The translations under genes were made by a program, and so were the position numbers. A stretch of DNA of 64,000 bases from Chrysophaeum taylorii (taxonomy: Eukaryota; Sar; Pelagophyceae; Pelagomonadales; Pelagomonadaceae), in NCBI GenBank assembly GCA_029834535.1, contig JAQMWT010000165.1:1-64000 (forward strand), given 5' to 3'. The notes below the pieces were generated by a model, which saw only the letters and a program-made list of their open reading frames with translations, ran no database searches and was not told the DNA's origin. Positions 48,601 through 58,100 of this stretch are shown here, in pieces. Position 1 is the first letter of the stretch, and every line of letters starts with the position of its first letter.

Positions 48601-49938
48601 ATACAAGAAGAGACCCTCCGCCTTGGCGGCAGCAGTGGTGATGGTGGCTTCGAGGCGTTCGGGATCGACAACCGGAGCGAGGATAGCTCGGAGAAACCGG
48701 CGGACGTCGACGTCGCATTCCTTGGCGTTCTCCTCGGAGTCAAGGAATTTAGGTCGAAGCGTGGCCAATTTGGTTTGCACGGTGAGCTCTGGCCGAGACG
48801 TGACGAGCACCGCGACCCAGGGCGGGAGCTTGGGGAATTCACGCGCGATGAGATCGAGGAGGTGGTTCTTGGTCGCGTGCTCGGCCTCGTCGAGCGCGTC
48901 AATCACGATGAGCAGGCGACCGCCCGCGGGACGTTCGATGCTGGCGAGCGGCTCGAGGGTCAGGCAGTCGACCAGCTGCACGATATCGTTCAGGTCGCAA
49001 CTTCCGGCCCGGAGCACCTCCTCCACGTTTTTGCGGTACTCTGGAAGCACTTGTGCGATTTGGTACGCGAGCGACTTGATCATGCGGCACGGGTCTCGCT
49101 TGCCGGCATTGTTGTATCGGATCAGGTGCACAGCGATAAGAACGTCTTCTCCAAGCAGCGAATACAGTTGGGCGACGATGGCCGTCTTGCCGAAGCCCGG
49201 TCCGGCGAGCAACACGCAGCATCGAGGGCCGTTGGGGTTTCGAACCCAGGAAATGAGGAAATCGAGAATCCAGTCGCGCGTACCAGGGACGAATTGCTTG
49301 ATGTGCCACTCGAGTTCGCCTTTGAACGAGAGTGGGCGCAGCTGCGACTCGAGCGACGGAGGTTCGTTCTCCTTCACCACTGGGACTCTCTCGGGGTAAT
49401 AGTCGCCTCGGAACACTTCGAAGTGCGCGTCCGGCGGTACCGGGTTCGCGCGCGTGCCGCAGATGTCTTCCGATGCTTTGATAGTGACGCAATTCGCCCT
49501 GACAGCGATCGAGGAGGCCGCTCGGGTGCGCGATCCTGTGCCGTAGGGTGTCATGCTATCGCGGTTCGCAAAACCCCCGCAGCAGACCTGGCCCGATTTT
49601 CCGTCGATGACGATCGCGTTGTGGCAGGCGCAGAGGGTTTGCAACACCCGCTTTTCAACGTCGCTGTTGGTGCAGTTCTGGATGAGAATCCAGCCATCGC
49701 GGCGGTCGAGGTCCTTGGGGAAGAATCCATACTTGGAGTGAACGCTCGACTCGGTTTCGGCAAACGAGAGGTCCGGATCAGGAGCGAGGAGTTCGGTCGA
49801 GTTGCCGACGATGAACAAAAAGCCGTGCGCGGGCTGGTTCTCGCCGAGGCCCTCGGTCGCGATCATGCGCGCGGCATCGAGGGTCGCCGCGACGACCTTG
49901 TGTTCGAGCCTGACACGATATTCTTTGTTATCCTCCAA
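42664..49938 (-). CDS. giant DisA_N-NACHT-WD40-Roc-COR-SAM-CHAT-DisA_N protein (about 2,250 aa, at least 7 exons)
   Basis: Exons by reading frame: 49938-46073, 45929-44990, 44937-44519, 44474-44232, 44155-43288, 43252-43080, 42907-42664; introns of 143, 52, 44, 76, 35 and 172 bp, all GT-AG, keep one frame. Domains: DisA_N-like (about 10-165; G-T-G-S-R-T-R-A-A); NACHT ATPase (P-loop G-P-G-F-G-K-T 246-252, Walker B L-I-V-I-D-A-L-D-E 343-351, T-S-R-P-E 380-384); about seven WD40 repeats (about 738-1045); Roc GTPase (G-Q-G-R-V-G-K-T-S near 1086, W-D-Y-G-G-Q-E near 1286, V-G-T-H-C-D near 1353) with a charged insertion of ~170 residues between the first two motifs; COR (about 1400-1740); SAM-like helices (about 1745-1820); CHAT/caspase-like domain (H-I-V-T-H near 1880, V-I-L-N-A-C near 1910); second DisA_N-like domain (about 2064-2230; D-G-A-V-V-I-D, G-A-R-T-R-A-A). 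Probable cytosolic sensor-switch-protease. Position 49938 is TTG with a stop just upstream in frame, so a 5' exon with the true ATG is probably missing. Domain calls from NACHT to COR are strong; SAM and CHAT are moderate; DisA_N is moderate to good because two copies agree. Confidence 0.85.
43080..43252 (-). other. exon 6 of the giant gene: core of the second DisA_N-like domain
   Basis: Encodes Y-T-K-Y-G-V-F-P through Q-D-G-A-V-V-I-D-G-A-T-G to C-G-A. The 172 bp intron (43079-42908) interrupts between the D-G-A strand and the R-T-R-A-A segment, which resumes in exon 7 as C-N-L-Y-S-G-A-G-G-G-A-R-T-R. The splice phase (2) restores the frame exactly. Confidence 0.7.
45930..46072 (-). other. intron 1 of the giant gene, carrying an (ATGA)n microsatellite
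   Basis: GTAAGC donor and CTATCTCAG acceptor. It splits the Roc G3 motif: exon 1 ends W-D-Y-G-(G) and exon 2 resumes G-Q-E-A-F-H. About nine ATGA units lie near the acceptor (plus-strand 45945-45977). Confidence 0.85.
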
Positions 49939-50225
49939 AAGACGAAGAGGTCCGTTGTACGTCCGTTAGTATGGGTGGGGTTTTTAAATCGCGGCGGCGC
50001 GATGAATTTCGTGCTGCACTGTACGAGACGGGGGATCCGACCGCGCGAAAGAAAGCGAAGATTGCATTTCTCGTAGCGCAACAATCTAAGATTGTTGCGT
50101 ATACACTTCACCGAAAACAACAGGGTCGTCGTCGTCGTCGCGTGCACGAAAGGGCTCGGTGTCCAGAAAGTTCTCAAGATACCGTGATACGCTAGGTTTC
50201 TAAAGTAAATAGAATGAATCTGCAA
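49939..50225 (-). promoter_or_regulatory. 5' flank of the giant gene, possible first exon
   Basis: The exon reading D-N-K-E-Y-R-V-R is preceded by TCTTTTGGAG, a plausible splice acceptor. The only nearby minus-strand ATG followed by a GT donor begins near 50067 (ATGCAATCTTCG...). This is inference; no promoter motif was recognised. Confidence 0.25.
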
Positions 50226-50940
50226 TTAAGAACCAGGCCTAATTAAGAACCGGCCTATTTCCCCGTCGTTATCGTCGTCGGGCTCGGCGTCGGGCCGGAG
50301 CGTGCCGGTGTCGACGAACTGGACCGAGGGCGTCAGGTTCGACCTCGATGACGTCCTGCAGGGCGCGGGCCGCTTTGTCTGCCACCCTCGAGCTCGGCTA
50401 CACGCCCAAGTAGCGGCCGGGGATGGAGGTGATCTCGCGGCAAAACCGTGATCTTTGTGACGTCGTTGCCTTTGGATTTTAGTCTGGCGACCGCCTCGGG
50501 CGCGAGGTCGAGGAGTAGACTGGCTCCTCGCCGAGCTTCATTTTTCGACTTTCTCTCCGTCTGCTCGATGCGCGTGATTTCGGAGACCGAAGAGGCGAGT
50601 CTGGCGGCGCGTTCGAGCTGGGCAATGCGGTCGCCTTGCCGAGGGCGTCGACCTCGCTTCGGCGTCCTTCGCCGCCGACGTTTCTCCTGATCTTGCTGCA
50701 CGTCAGGTCATATCTTCATCTGCACGTCGTCGGTCATCTCGAGGCCGAGGCGCCCGACCGGCTCGAGAATATCTTCGGTGCGGCGGCGGGCGAAGCTGGA
50801 CACGTGCTCGAAGAGCGCGTCTTCCTCGAGAAGACCTTCCGGCTTGATGAGCTGGAAGCGCTCTTGAGACGCGACGTGTGCTCATACATGATTCAAACTT
50901 ATTACGACGTCCACCGTCTGTCCGGTTGGTATGAAACCAA
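50226..50940 (-). pseudogene. second degenerate member of the D-R-I-A-Q-L family
   Basis: Minus-strand partner of 5160-5763. The shared core is D-R-I-A-Q-L-E-R-A-A-R-L-A-S-S-V-S-E-I-T, then L-L-D-L-A-P-E-A-V-A-R-L, and an acidic tail leading to E-I-G-R-F. Here the upstream part is also visible (about 50870-50700): an acidic helical segment with F-A-R-R-R-T-E-D-I-L-E-P-V-G-R-L-G. Frames change between blocks. The function is not recognised. Two (GTC)-type acidic-codon runs account for the tail. It stands between the giant gene and the GH16 gene. Confidence 0.4.
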
Positions 50941-51206
50941 GATCGCCCTGGGCGCTGCGGCCAGTGTGACGGTAGCACGGGGGACCTCGCGGTGATATGG
51001 TCCTCTCGCCTCGCGAGAAGTCAGTCAATTTTTGAGTCTACAATAAAATTCGCGGGGCTGCTTTTCCCCAAGACGCGTCGTTTGCGCACACAAAAAAGAA
51101 AGCACCTCCCTCTGTTGGTCACACCCCCCGTATTTCGTTCCGGCGGCGCGCTTCGGTGGTGTTCTTAATTGTTGCAGATTCATTCTAAACAACAAACGGG
51201 AATACG

Positions 51207-52328
51207 TCAGCACACCACTTGAGAGACGAGGGGCTTGTCTTCGGCGGAAGTGGAGACCGGAGGCGTCGGGATCCGCCGGCCCGAAGAAGAAGAATTGAAA
51301 TGGCGCAGGACGAGAATAAATGTGAAGGAAACGACGGCGGCGAAAATTGCGACGTTAATGAGCGGGGAGGGTAGCCCCCGCGCTGGTTCGTCGTCGTCGT
51401 CGTCGTCGTCCAAGGCCCAAACCCTCACGCTCTTCACCCGCATCGCCGCTCTTCCGTCGTCCCACGACGGGTACCATTCGTCTCTCGCGCGGTAAAAAGA
51501 CGTTTGTGGGAACGGATCGCTCGTTCGCCACGGTTTGTCGGGCGCGTCGGGCCAGTATCCCGTCTCCTGGACCGAGCCCACGGGTCCGAGCGAGGTACCA
51601 CCCACGGCAACGTTCATTATCAAATAAAACGGCTTGTCGAATGGCTGAATATAATCGTCCGAGGTCAAATCGGCGAGATTCGCGCGCAAAATTACGTTCG
51701 ACGTCGAATCTAGATACGTAAAAATTTCGGAAGGGGTCCAGTGGAGCCCAAAGATGTGATAGCCGTTGGTACTAAGTTTTGATGAATTCGTAGTTTTGGC
51801 ATAACCGTTCCGTTCGACGTCGGGACCCCAGTGCAACGTCGAAGAAAAAACGTCGTTTCCGAGGTCCACGCCGTCTACCGTGTAATTGACGTTGCCGCGG
51901 GCTTCCATGACGTCGATCTCGCCGCCGGCGGGCCAAGGTTTTGAGGAATCGACAGGCATCAACCAAAGCGCCGGCCATTCCCATTTTCCCGACGGAATTC
52001 TCGCTTCAAATTCGACGCGACCATACAAAAACGAAAACGTATCTTTCGTCGTCAGCTTGGCAGAAAACACCGGCGGCAAGACGTTGTCTTCGGTTGCCTG
52101 CCGAAATTCACCGAATTCCATCGTGCCGCTCGTCATCTCCGACGCCCATGGTTCGGGGGTCAGAGTCGGCGTGATGACGAGCCCCGACCCATCATCATCG
52201 ATGTACGCGTTTTCGGGCCGGTCCACGTACGCCTGGAACTCGCGGTTCCCGTCGCCGCTCGACGATACCTCGGCCCGCCACACTGCTGCGGAAAGATGAT
52301 CAAAGGTGTCTTCGAATATCAGACGCAT
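51207..52328 (-). CDS. membrane-anchored GH16 beta-glucanase-like protein, 373 aa
   Basis: Minus-strand frame from an ATG at 52328. It is a glycoside hydrolase family 16 (laminarinase-like) jelly-roll domain, about residues 5-310. It opens F-E-D-T-F-D and has F-L-Y-G-R-V-E-F-E-A-R, the catalytic G-G-E-I-D-V-M-E-A-R (nucleophile and acid/base glutamates in the E-I-D-x-x-E pattern), a later H-W-T-P-S-E-I, P-F-Y-L-I-M-N-V-A-V-G-G and a terminal V-R-V-W-A-L. An Asp run follows, then a transmembrane segment (about 325-345, I-N-V-A-I-F-A-A-V-V-S-F-T-F-I-L-V-L) and a short tail. It probably hydrolyses or binds beta-1,3-glucan at the cell surface or in an endomembrane lumen. No signal peptide is seen; CTGGCAG just before the ATG could be a splice acceptor, so a signal-peptide exon may lie upstream. 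Confidence 0.85.
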   Translation of the reverse strand: MRLIFEDTFDHLSAAVWRAEVSSSGDGNREFQAYVDRPENAYIDDDGSGLVITPTLTPEPWASEMTSGTMEFGEFRQATEDNVLPPVFSAKLTTKDTFSFLYGRVEFEARIPSGKWEWPALWLMPVDSSKPWPAGGEIDVMEARGNVNYTVDGVDLGNDVFSSTLHWGPDVERNGYAKTTNSSKLSTNGYHIFGLHWTPSEIFTYLDSTSNVILRANLADLTSDDYIQPFDKPFYLIMNVAVGGTSLGPVGSVQETGYWPDAPDKPWRTSDPFPQTSFYRARDEWYPSWDDGRAAMRVKSVRVWALDDDDDDDEPARGLPSPLINVAIFAAVVSFTFILVLRHFNSSSSGRRIPTPPVSTSAEDKPLVSQVVC

Positions 52329-52399
52329 CGTGGTCTGCCAGCAAACGGATCAAGAACATATCCAGCACATTCGAAGACTTTAACCGTCCGTAAGGCTTT

Positions 52400-55159
52400 T
52401 TTCTCATCTATTAGGGTTTGGGTTTGGGAATACTGCGAATAATGACGTCATCCATCCATCCATCCATCCAGTCGCGTCGGTCGTCTTAGCGCTGCGAGCT
52501 GGGGCCGAGGACCTACCTCGAACTGCCGAGTGTGTGGATTGGTGGTGGTGCTACTCGACTAACTACCAGGCCTTGGACATCGTCGATCGAGGCCTACCCC
52601 AGGAGTTCTTGGCGGTCCGAGTCAAAAAAACGCTCGGTCGATATATCAAGACCTCGATCCGCGACATCATCATCTTTGGCGAGCTCGACACTCAGATCAA
52701 GGATGTCATGCTCCTCGAGACCATCAACGCCTGGACCGAGGGCTGCCCGCACACCTTGGAGAATGGTGAGGCGATACGTGGAAGGACGGCGGCGAGCTGC
52801 TTTTTTTGCAAGGCGAACGAACCAGACGGACGAGCAGCAGCTCGAGTAAGACGGTCTACCCCGGCTCGAAACGTCACGCGAACCGCTGCTGCTGCGAAAG
52901 CCAATTTTTATAGGCGCCAACTACCACGGCAGCATCTTCCCCTCGAGCGAGCGAGCAACATATCGAGCATTTATCTCCGGCGTCGAGGTCGTTTGCTGTA
53001 GGGATGGCGTGCTTGGTGATTTCGATCCGTGCCCCCCGGCGTAGCATCATCCGGGTCGACGAAAACGCCGGTGAAGCTCCGGCGCAAGGATGAGCAGAGC
53101 GATGGAGTGTTGGGCGAGCTCTCGCCCTCACTCTCGCTCTCGCTCTCACGCTCTCGCTCTCGCTCTCGCCCTCACTCTCGCTCTCACTCTCGCTCTCACG
53201 CTCTCGCCCTCACTCTCGCTCTCACTCTCGCTCTCGCTCTCACGCTCTCGCTCTCACTCTCGCCCTCACTCTCACTCTCGCGGCGGCGCTCGAGACTGCT
53301 CGCCGTTCACTTGCAGATTGGACGACCGACGCGAGGGCTCAGCACAAAGCTGGGCTCGACTTGCGCCAAATCGAGGAGGCTCTGGTCAAGTCGGCCCTCG
53401 AGGTCACGCCCGTCTGATCGTCGAATATCAGATCTCCACACCGAATGGGCGCGTGGCATCGCGAAAAATCACGAGCTTTCCTCTCACCTTGCTTGGCTCT
53501 CGTAGATCGAACATGATGTCGGGGTGGATCGAGGGCTACATAAAGAGCTTCGGCCCAAGTTCTAAACTTGGACGACGAACGCAAATATCGGCAAGGCTGG
53601 CAGCATTGGAAGCGTGGCCTTCCTTACCGACACGCTGGAGCTGACTTTTTTGACCTTAAAAATCTGAGAAGCTCCCGTACGAGCCCGAGGTGCCGTCGGA
53701 GCAGCGACGGTGGTTGTCGGAAATTGGTACATCGACCGATCTACGTCGTTCTCTCGAGGCGACCGGCGCGACCTGCAGCTCGGACGCGACAGCAGATGCC
53801 GACGTCCCACAAAAAAAAATTTGATCATCCGCCAACGCGCGGATGTGCTGACGGGTAGTGCGAATAGCTCTACTACTGGAATCGGGGCGATGCAGTCAAC
53901 ACCCTGTTTGGACTTACGGGGAACGTCGTTTTCTTACGACTGGATTTGCATTATGTCTACGAGGAGGATTACGCTGCCGCCGCGAACCTCGCCCTCGAAA
54001 AACGGATCCAAGGCGGCCAACTCCTAGCTTTGTTGTCCTGGACGACGACCTTAAACCTCTCGTCGACGATCCCGAGCGCCCGCGAGCTGAGCCCATATGG
54101 ACGAAGAAGACGACGATTTGCGACGTCCCGACCCAACGGCCCCAATACGAGCTGTGGACGGACTAGCCGAGGTCGCGTCTCGGACTCACCTCCCCAAAGT
54201 CGTCGGCACCCTCCGCCCAGCCTACGCACTGTTGAGGCCGCAACGCGTCGCGTATATCATCATATAATGCCCAGAACGCCGCCTTCTCCGATGCACAATA
54301 AAGGACGGACGATTAGCAGTGCTGAAATTGGAGATATGCAGTCCGGACCGGACCACCGCAGAGTGTCTCCCTTGTGCGTGCGACATTGGAGCCGCTGCTG
54401 CGGCGGCACGGACGCGGTGCGCTGGCTCCTCGAGACAGAGCTGCCGGAGCTCGTAAGGCAGCGTGCCCCACCCAGGAGGCCGGCCGCCCCTGGTCGCGGC
54501 CCTCGCGCGACGACTCGACTCGACTCGACTCGACTCGACTCGTCGTGCGGCTCGTCCTGGCGCTGCCGGAGTCGGCGCGGGACTGGTGGATGCCAGCGCT
54601 GGGCGACGAGCTGCGGCGGCGCCTCGGACAGACAACGAGGCCCCCGTGTTAACGGCCTGGGCGTGCTCTTCCAGCCGGACCAGGCCGACTCACCACACAA
54701 CGTGTTGTTGCGGTCGGCGACCGGATCTCAACCGCACTTCTCTGCTACCTACTTTTGAGTGGCGGCGACCGCCTGAGGCAGCAATTGACTCGGTGCGGTC
54801 ATAATTTGACACCACCAATGTGGCCAGTAAGGGCTAACGTTTCCGGGTCAGCGTAGAAGTGGTGGTGGTCGATGGTGGCTTTCCGGCCTCCGCCACGTAT
54901 TCCGTGCGGCCGAGACGAGCTGGCTCGATGGCGGCCAGCCCGACGTCCCCGCCGATATATCGTTGAGATATACGGCTCGGTTGTTTTATTTTATTTGGGG
55001 GATGTTTTGTTTTATTGGCCTCGGTGTCGGTTACACTCTCCTGACGCTTCACGACACAAGTATCGGCCGAAGACGCTGTCGAGCTGTTGACACGAAACGA
55101 CGCGCATGTTGGAGACCAAGATCCCGGCGTTGTAATCGAATCCGCCCTCTACACCCCAA
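52400..55159 (+). other. decayed, repeat-rich region with coding-like remnants
   Basis: Contains an ATTAGGGTTTGGGTTTGGG stretch (52412, telomere-like but single), a (CATC)n run (52450-52470), a (CTCTCR)n array (53120-53285) and a (GACTC)n run (54508-54542). Plus-strand coding-like segments appear at 52540-52760, 53400-53600, 53930-54260 and 54380-54650 but never continue in one frame and match nothing I recognise firmly. They could be exons of a degraded gene. The Ser/Leu/Arg frames across the CT-rich array are artefacts. Confidence 0.3.
53118..53286. repeat. (CTCTCG/CTCACT)n low-complexity array
   Basis: Irregular alternation of CTCTCG, CTCACT and CTCACG hexamers. Confidence 0.9.
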
Positions 55160-58100
55160 TTCGTGACGAGGTGAGGTAACGAGCACGAAGCCGGAGGAAG
55201 GGAGGAGCTTCCGTACGACGGGTGAAGATATCGCGAAGGTTGTCAAGGCGGGGATTGTGTTGGAGATCAATGATGTGGTTGCGATGATATTCGGCGGTGC
55301 TGTAAAAGCGAATATCAATATGGCGGGTGCGCCGCGTGAGACATTGGAGACGGACTTGGGTGACGGTAGTGCTATTATCGACATACATTGGTACCGTGTG
55401 ACGAGGGAGATCAAAGTCATCAAAAAGTTGGAGAAGCCAAGAGAGCTCAGCAGTAGCGGCGTAAAGAGCGAGCAATTCAGCTTCAAAAGAGGAGCGGGCG
55501 AGGAGGTACTGCGAGCGTGAGCAGTAGGCTATCATAGAGCCAGCAAGGAGAAAACAAAAGCCAGTAGTAGAGTGGCGGTCATCAGGGTCGTCGGCCCAGC
55601 TGGAGTCGGAATAACCACAGAGACGAAGGGTCGAAGCGCGACCAAGAACAAGGGCAAGATCTTGAGTACCATGGAGATAACGGAGGGTATGAGATAAGGC
55701 GCGCCAGTGGGGTTTACCAGGATTGTCAGTAAAAGGCGCACACGGATTGACGGTCCAAGTGATATCAGGGCGAGGCATAACAGGAAGAAACAAGACACGA
55801 CGGAGAATACGACGAAAAGGGATGCGTGCCATGAAGACGTGAGCAGGGGAGCCAGGTGCAGGAGAAGCAGCCGCAGAAAGAGGAAGAACCACTGGGAGCG
55901 GGAGTAAATTCTGGTTTACTGTTGATGAAGCGATGTTCGGTGAGGATTTCACGGATAGCATGGGATTGGTAGATAGCGAGCTTGCGACGTGCGCGAGCAC
56001 GCGTAAGGCGGAGACCAACGGAAGTGGGAAGGCTTTGAAAAACGCAAAAAGGGAAGCTTGGTAATGGCCAATGCAAGAACGGGGGTGCGCCACAAGAAGA
56101 TCATCAACGACGAGAACAAGGCGCTGAACGACAGTAGACTTAAGCATGAGTGTGTAGCTGCAAGTGTCACCAGATCCGCGGACGAAGCCACAGTCATTGA
56201 CGAGAAAGCGTGCAAAATAAAGCCACCAAGAGCGACGGAGCGTGTAAATGATTTTGAAACCATCGGTGGGTTGGCGAGGAGCATAACCTTCGGGTGGCCA
56301 GACATAGATGTCTTCGTCAATGGGAGCTTGGATAAAAGCGGAGTTGACATCCAACTTATGCAAATCCCAGTCATGAACAGCGACAAAGGCTAGAAAGAAA
56401 CGGATCGTGACGATGTTAGCAACCGGCGAGTAGGTGTCATGATAATCAATGCCGTGAACCTGGGTGTAACCGCGGACAACGAGGCGAGCCTTGTACGATT
56501 TGAAGCGGCCAGAGTCATACTTCTTGCGAAGGATCCACTTGAGGGTACAAATGTTGCCAGAAAACGTCGAAGGAAGGCGAACAACATCCCAGCAACCAAG
56601 CTGACCAAGGGAGCGATACTCTTTGGCGATGGCTTGCAACCAGCCAGGACGCTCAGGATTGGTCTGAGCTAAAGCTTCAAGTAAATGGGTGGAAGTAACG
56701 GTAGTTTCGTCAATGTATGAATACTGAGAGGTTTCTTCGGAAGCAGAGTAATAAACATGTGCATGGGGATCAACAAGGGTGTTAGCTAAACAAAGGGGAA
56801 GGAAGACATAATGAACTAACAAACGAAAGCTAACATAAGAGACATACAAAGAGTTACAGGAGGAAACAGAAGCGACAGAGGAAACAGAATCGACATTGTG
56901 ACAGGATGAAACAGAATCGACATTGCGTTGTTGACAAACGCCAGTATGAAAGTTTGTTGGTTGTTGTAATGCGCTTTGGTCGACTTTGCGCGGTCGGCTC
57001 CGTTTGGCTCGACTTTGTTTTGCACTTTCCTCAGGAGGTTTTGGGCTCTTTGGTTTTGTCGGCTCTGGTTTGCTCGACTTTGTTTTGCACTTTCTGTTGT
57101 TTTCTCTCTTTCGCACTTTCTGTTGTTTTCTCTCTTTGGTGCGTCGGAGTTTATGAGCTCGTAGAATGGTCGGTTCACGTGATGGGGTGATCAGTCCCAG
57201 TGAAACCGGCGCATTCTCATCAAACACATGGGGCAAGGGGGCAACAGCGGACAAGGGGGCAACAGCGGAAGAACAGGTGACAATCGGGCAACAGCAAGAA
57301 CAGGTGACAATGGGGCAACAATAGACGAGAGCTTGGAAGCGTGATTCGAGAAAGTCAGAACAACGTTGAAGTTCCTTCGGTGGTTGACATTGCAAAAAAA
57401 AATCGGGTAATTGAAACTGTCAGCAAAATCGAGGTCTGAAGAACAATAGCGACAAGAGTGCCTGGGATGACGTGCGTTAGACGATTGTGGCCACTGAGAA
57501 TCGCAGCGGGGCAAAGATAGCGGAAACACAGGCTGGTATATATGATGGCAGTGTACCAGACGTCTGATGAGAACGGTGCCTTTGGGCAGATAGGGTGCAT
57601 CGTGCATGGTGACCAGGTTATGACGATGGTCGGAGTCGACAGAAGCAAAAACAGGCGTAAACAGGGTTGATGCGAACGTTGGGTGTTTGGTTGTTGTGGC
57701 ACGAGCAAGTTACCATGGGCACGACCGCGTCCTGTACGCGAAAATTGAAGACTTCGGACGCGCCAGCGGTGTAAGGAACGAACACGGGTAGACCAGGCTG
57801 CTGTATGCCAGCCTGCTGGGGCAGATAAGAAAGTGGCCCGTTTTCGCATTCGCAAGAACGAAGTTGCCATATGGGCCAACGTTGGAGGAGCAAGCGGCGA
57901 GCTTGGCTCGTCATGCTCGAATAGACTGCGGTAGAAGTTGGCGACAGTGGCAAAACAGTTGTGGCACGTAAGAACGTTGCAGATAGCGTCGCAGTGGCAC
58001 GTAAGAACATTGCAGATAGCGTCGCGGGTGCTGAGCACGGAATTCACTGCGAGAGCAATAACGGATTTTAAAGGTCAGAAAAACGGCGAAAAGGCGAGAG

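Noticed and set aside
48562-50076. 504-codon plus-strand frame
   Set aside because: It lies antisense to the DisA_N and NACHT exons of the giant gene and has no motif; a composition shadow of GC-rich coding DNA.
52412-52432. Telomere-like ATTAGGGTTTGGGTTTGGG
   Set aside because: A single imperfect stretch; nothing indicates a chromosome end or a true interstitial telomere array.
53029-53644. Ser/Leu/Arg-rich repeat proteins, SR-protein-like
   Set aside because: Translation of the CT-rich hexamer array in several frames.
54374-54652. Possible listerin-type ubiquitin ligase fragment (L-P-E-S-A-R-D-W-W)
   Set aside because: Only one short motif-like stretch, no flanking support and a microsatellite in the frame.
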